Shown here in pieces: positions 38,855-39,879 of a stretch of DNA of 39,879 nt (position 1 is its first letter; each line of letters begins with the position of its first letter). The translations under genes and the position numbers were made by a program. Origin of the DNA: a virus. Below the pieces are notes generated by a model. It ran no database searches and was not told the DNA's origin. It was given only the letters and a program-made list of their open reading frames with translations. The stretch is from positions 1 through 39,879 of the IMG/VR virus record IMGVR_UViG_3300017971_007923; one strand, written 5' to 3'.

Positions 38855-39189
38855 CTTATCAATTCCTCTTCTGTTATTCTTTTTAATTTCCCTTCTTTTA
38901 CTTTTGCAAAATATCGATCACTCCATTTCCAACTCTGTGGTGATTTGATTTCGTATAATCCATCAGTAAGGTGATAATATTTATAGACACCTCTAGAGCC
39001 AACGCTGTTTGCATGAGAGTAATCTTTAATTCCCTTAATGAAATTTCTTTTATATATATATTTGGAATCATATCCTACAATCTTTGCTATCCATGCCCTC
39101 GATGGCAACAATTTCACCATACCCCAAGGGGTAGGATAAAAGGTCTCATTATCACCAATACACTCCAATTTGACAACTGCATATCTCAT
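38827..39189 (-). CDS. Unrecognised small protein linked to the PP-loop gene
   Basis: A 120-aa product not recognised. It starts as beta strands (RYAVVKLECIGDNETFYPTP, GMVKLLPSRAWIAKIVGYD), has a basic/aromatic middle (SKYIYKRNFIKGIKDYSH, then YKYYHLTDGLYEI) and ends in an acidic helix (KRITEEELIRWLEAEKDH). The last 28 nt overlap the start of the PP-loop gene, so it belongs to the operon. The many Tyr/Lys/Trp residues suggest nucleic-acid binding, but this is only an impression. Confidence 0.6.
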   Translation of the reverse strand: MRYAVVKLECIGDNETFYPTPWGMVKLLPSRAWIAKIVGYDSKYIYKRNFIKGIKDYSHANSVGSRGVYKYYHLTDGLYEIKSPQSWKWSDRYFAKVKEGKLKRITEEELIRWLEAEKDH

Positions 39190-39192
39190 GTA

Positions 39193-39879
39193 TTAATATC
39201 CCAAGAGCTCGTTTTCTCTTTTCTTTATATGAATTCTAATTTTATCATTCCATATTTTTACCATGTCGTTCATTATTTTGTATTCCCCCTGGGTAGGGGC
39301 ATTGGGATCATAGGGTATGCACATGATAGGCGTGTTAGGGTCATCGGAGAGGTCGGGATGTTTGTCTTCATATGTAGCCCATGCGGGCATACCTACAAAT
39401 GGTTTTGCCTCTATTTTTTCATGCCCGGGAATTTGTTCGTGGGGATAATAATTTTCCCCTTGATATAATACACACTCCGGTTGATTGTTCTTTATAACCA
39501 GCCTGGCGTCATTTCCATTGTTTAGGCTGATTTTTATTTGATCCTTGACGAGTTTGACATGTATCGTCTTCCCTGTTGGTAATATAATGTCATATTCATC
39601 AAGTATTTCATATCCCAAATGCTGTCCATCTTCTGGAAATGCTCGAGCAACTGCATTATTCCATCTAGTTACAACCTTAGACTTGGGTATATTGCCCATC
39701 TCGTCTTTATAATATAAAAAAGGGCAGATACTGCTTTTTTCTTTGATGGCAATCTTGTCTGTTGGTGCATATTCCGTATCTTGGATAATTAATACAAAAT
39801 TCAGTGGCAACATCGCTGGATCATAGATTTCTACCAATTCCCCCTTTGTACCATTCGGTATTTCTATTTTTATTTTCAT
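39193..39879 (-). CDS. Unrecognised 228-aa protein, first gene of the cargo operon in view
   Basis: The frame opens with ATG at the last bases of the window, so the start may be real (the window seems cut at gene edges) or an internal Met. No family is recognised. The N-terminal half is beta-rich (IKIEIPNGTKGELVEIYDPA, EYDIILPTGKTIHVKLVK); the second half has many Pro/Asp turns (KHPDLSDDPNTPIMCIPYDP) and an end helix (MVKIWNDKIRIHIKKREN). It stops 3 nt before the next start, a tight operon arrangement. No signal peptide or membrane segment is seen. It could be a structural or target-recognition partner of the PP-loop/ParB-like pair; this is unproven. Confidence 0.6.
   Translation of the reverse strand: MKIKIEIPNGTKGELVEIYDPAMLPLNFVLIIQDTEYAPTDKIAIKEKSSICPFLYYKDEMGNIPKSKVVTRWNNAVARAFPEDGQHLGYEILDEYDIILPTGKTIHVKLVKDQIKISLNNGNDARLVIKNNQPECVLYQGENYYPHEQIPGHEKIEAKPFVGMPAWATYEDKHPDLSDDPNTPIMCIPYDPNAPTQGEYKIMNDMVKIWNDKIRIHIKKRENELLGY

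Noticed and set aside
1-39879. tRNA or rRNA genes and prophage attachment sites
   Set aside because: No cloverleaf or rRNA-like segment was noticed on either strand, and the window is cut at gene edges, so the att repeats would lie outside.
39193-39879. Restriction-modification or toxin-antitoxin genes in the cargo
   Set aside because: No methyltransferase, nuclease or toxin motif is visible in the unknown proteins; only the PP-loop and ParB-like genes are recognisable.

Overview
The window is a nearly complete integrated temperate phage with a long, non-contractile (siphovirus-type) tail. It starts on the stop codon of a leftward integrase gene and ends on the start codon of a leftward gene of unknown function, so it looks trimmed at gene edges and no attachment site can be seen. 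Strong AGGAGG-type ribosome binding sites and dense ATGA/TAATG/GTGA overlaps are typical of a bacterial phage. The host is probably Gram-negative: there is a lambda-style head module and a lipobox protein in the lysis position. The C-terminal half of the integrase and the PolB-exonuclease-like protein resemble versions I associate with the PVC group (Verrucomicrobia/Lentisphaerae/Kiritimatiellota). That host call is an inference, not a proof.

Layout. (1) 1-2.8 kb: lysogeny control. Integrase and a LexA/CI-type repressor point left; a Ner/Cro-like regulator, a perfect terminator, a TTG-started excisionase-like gene and a small possible histone-fold protein point right. (2) 2.8-10.5 kb: replication and recombination. 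In order: Sak4-type RecA-like ATPase, SSB-like protein with an acidic DDGLPF tail, a PolB-type exonuclease fold that has lost its catalytic acids, PDDEXK nuclease, large ParB-like protein, DEAH helicase, and a PriCT-2/primase/RepA-ATPase fusion. (3) 10.48-10.91 kb: a block of 11-bp repeats and hairpins that is the best candidate origin. (4) 10.9-12.4 kb: five small early genes (one DUF4031, one DUF551-like), then a terminator-like hairpin.

(5) 12.4-20.0 kb: DNA packaging and head. Nu1-like and GpA-like terminase, a structured leader with a terminator, lambda-type portal, S49 protease with a nested Nu3-like scaffold, DUF2190 protein and major capsid protein. (6) 20.0-25.5 kb: accessory virion or surface proteins. 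Two carry Sec-type signal peptides; one is built of GNVTG repeats with a perfect 81-bp tandem duplication and another is a pectate-lyase-like beta-helix. (7) 25.5-35.5 kb: tail. gp10-like and DUF3168-like completion proteins, tube, G/GT chaperone pair with a slippery AAACCCT heptamer, short tape measure, and a set of tail-tip or host-contact proteins rich in cysteine. (8) 35.5-36.6 kb: small membrane proteins in the lysis position, with no recognisable endolysin, closed by an intrinsic terminator.

(9) 36.8-39.9 kb: an AT-richer, leftward cargo operon convergent with the late operon. It encodes two unrecognised proteins, a PP-loop PAPS-reductase-like protein of the DUF3440/IbrA type, an IbrB-type ParB-like protein and a small possible ribbon-helix-helix protein. 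This cassette is the strongest candidate for an undescribed system, either nucleic-acid sulfur chemistry or defence/regulation. All functions are read from sequence motifs; no database search was run.
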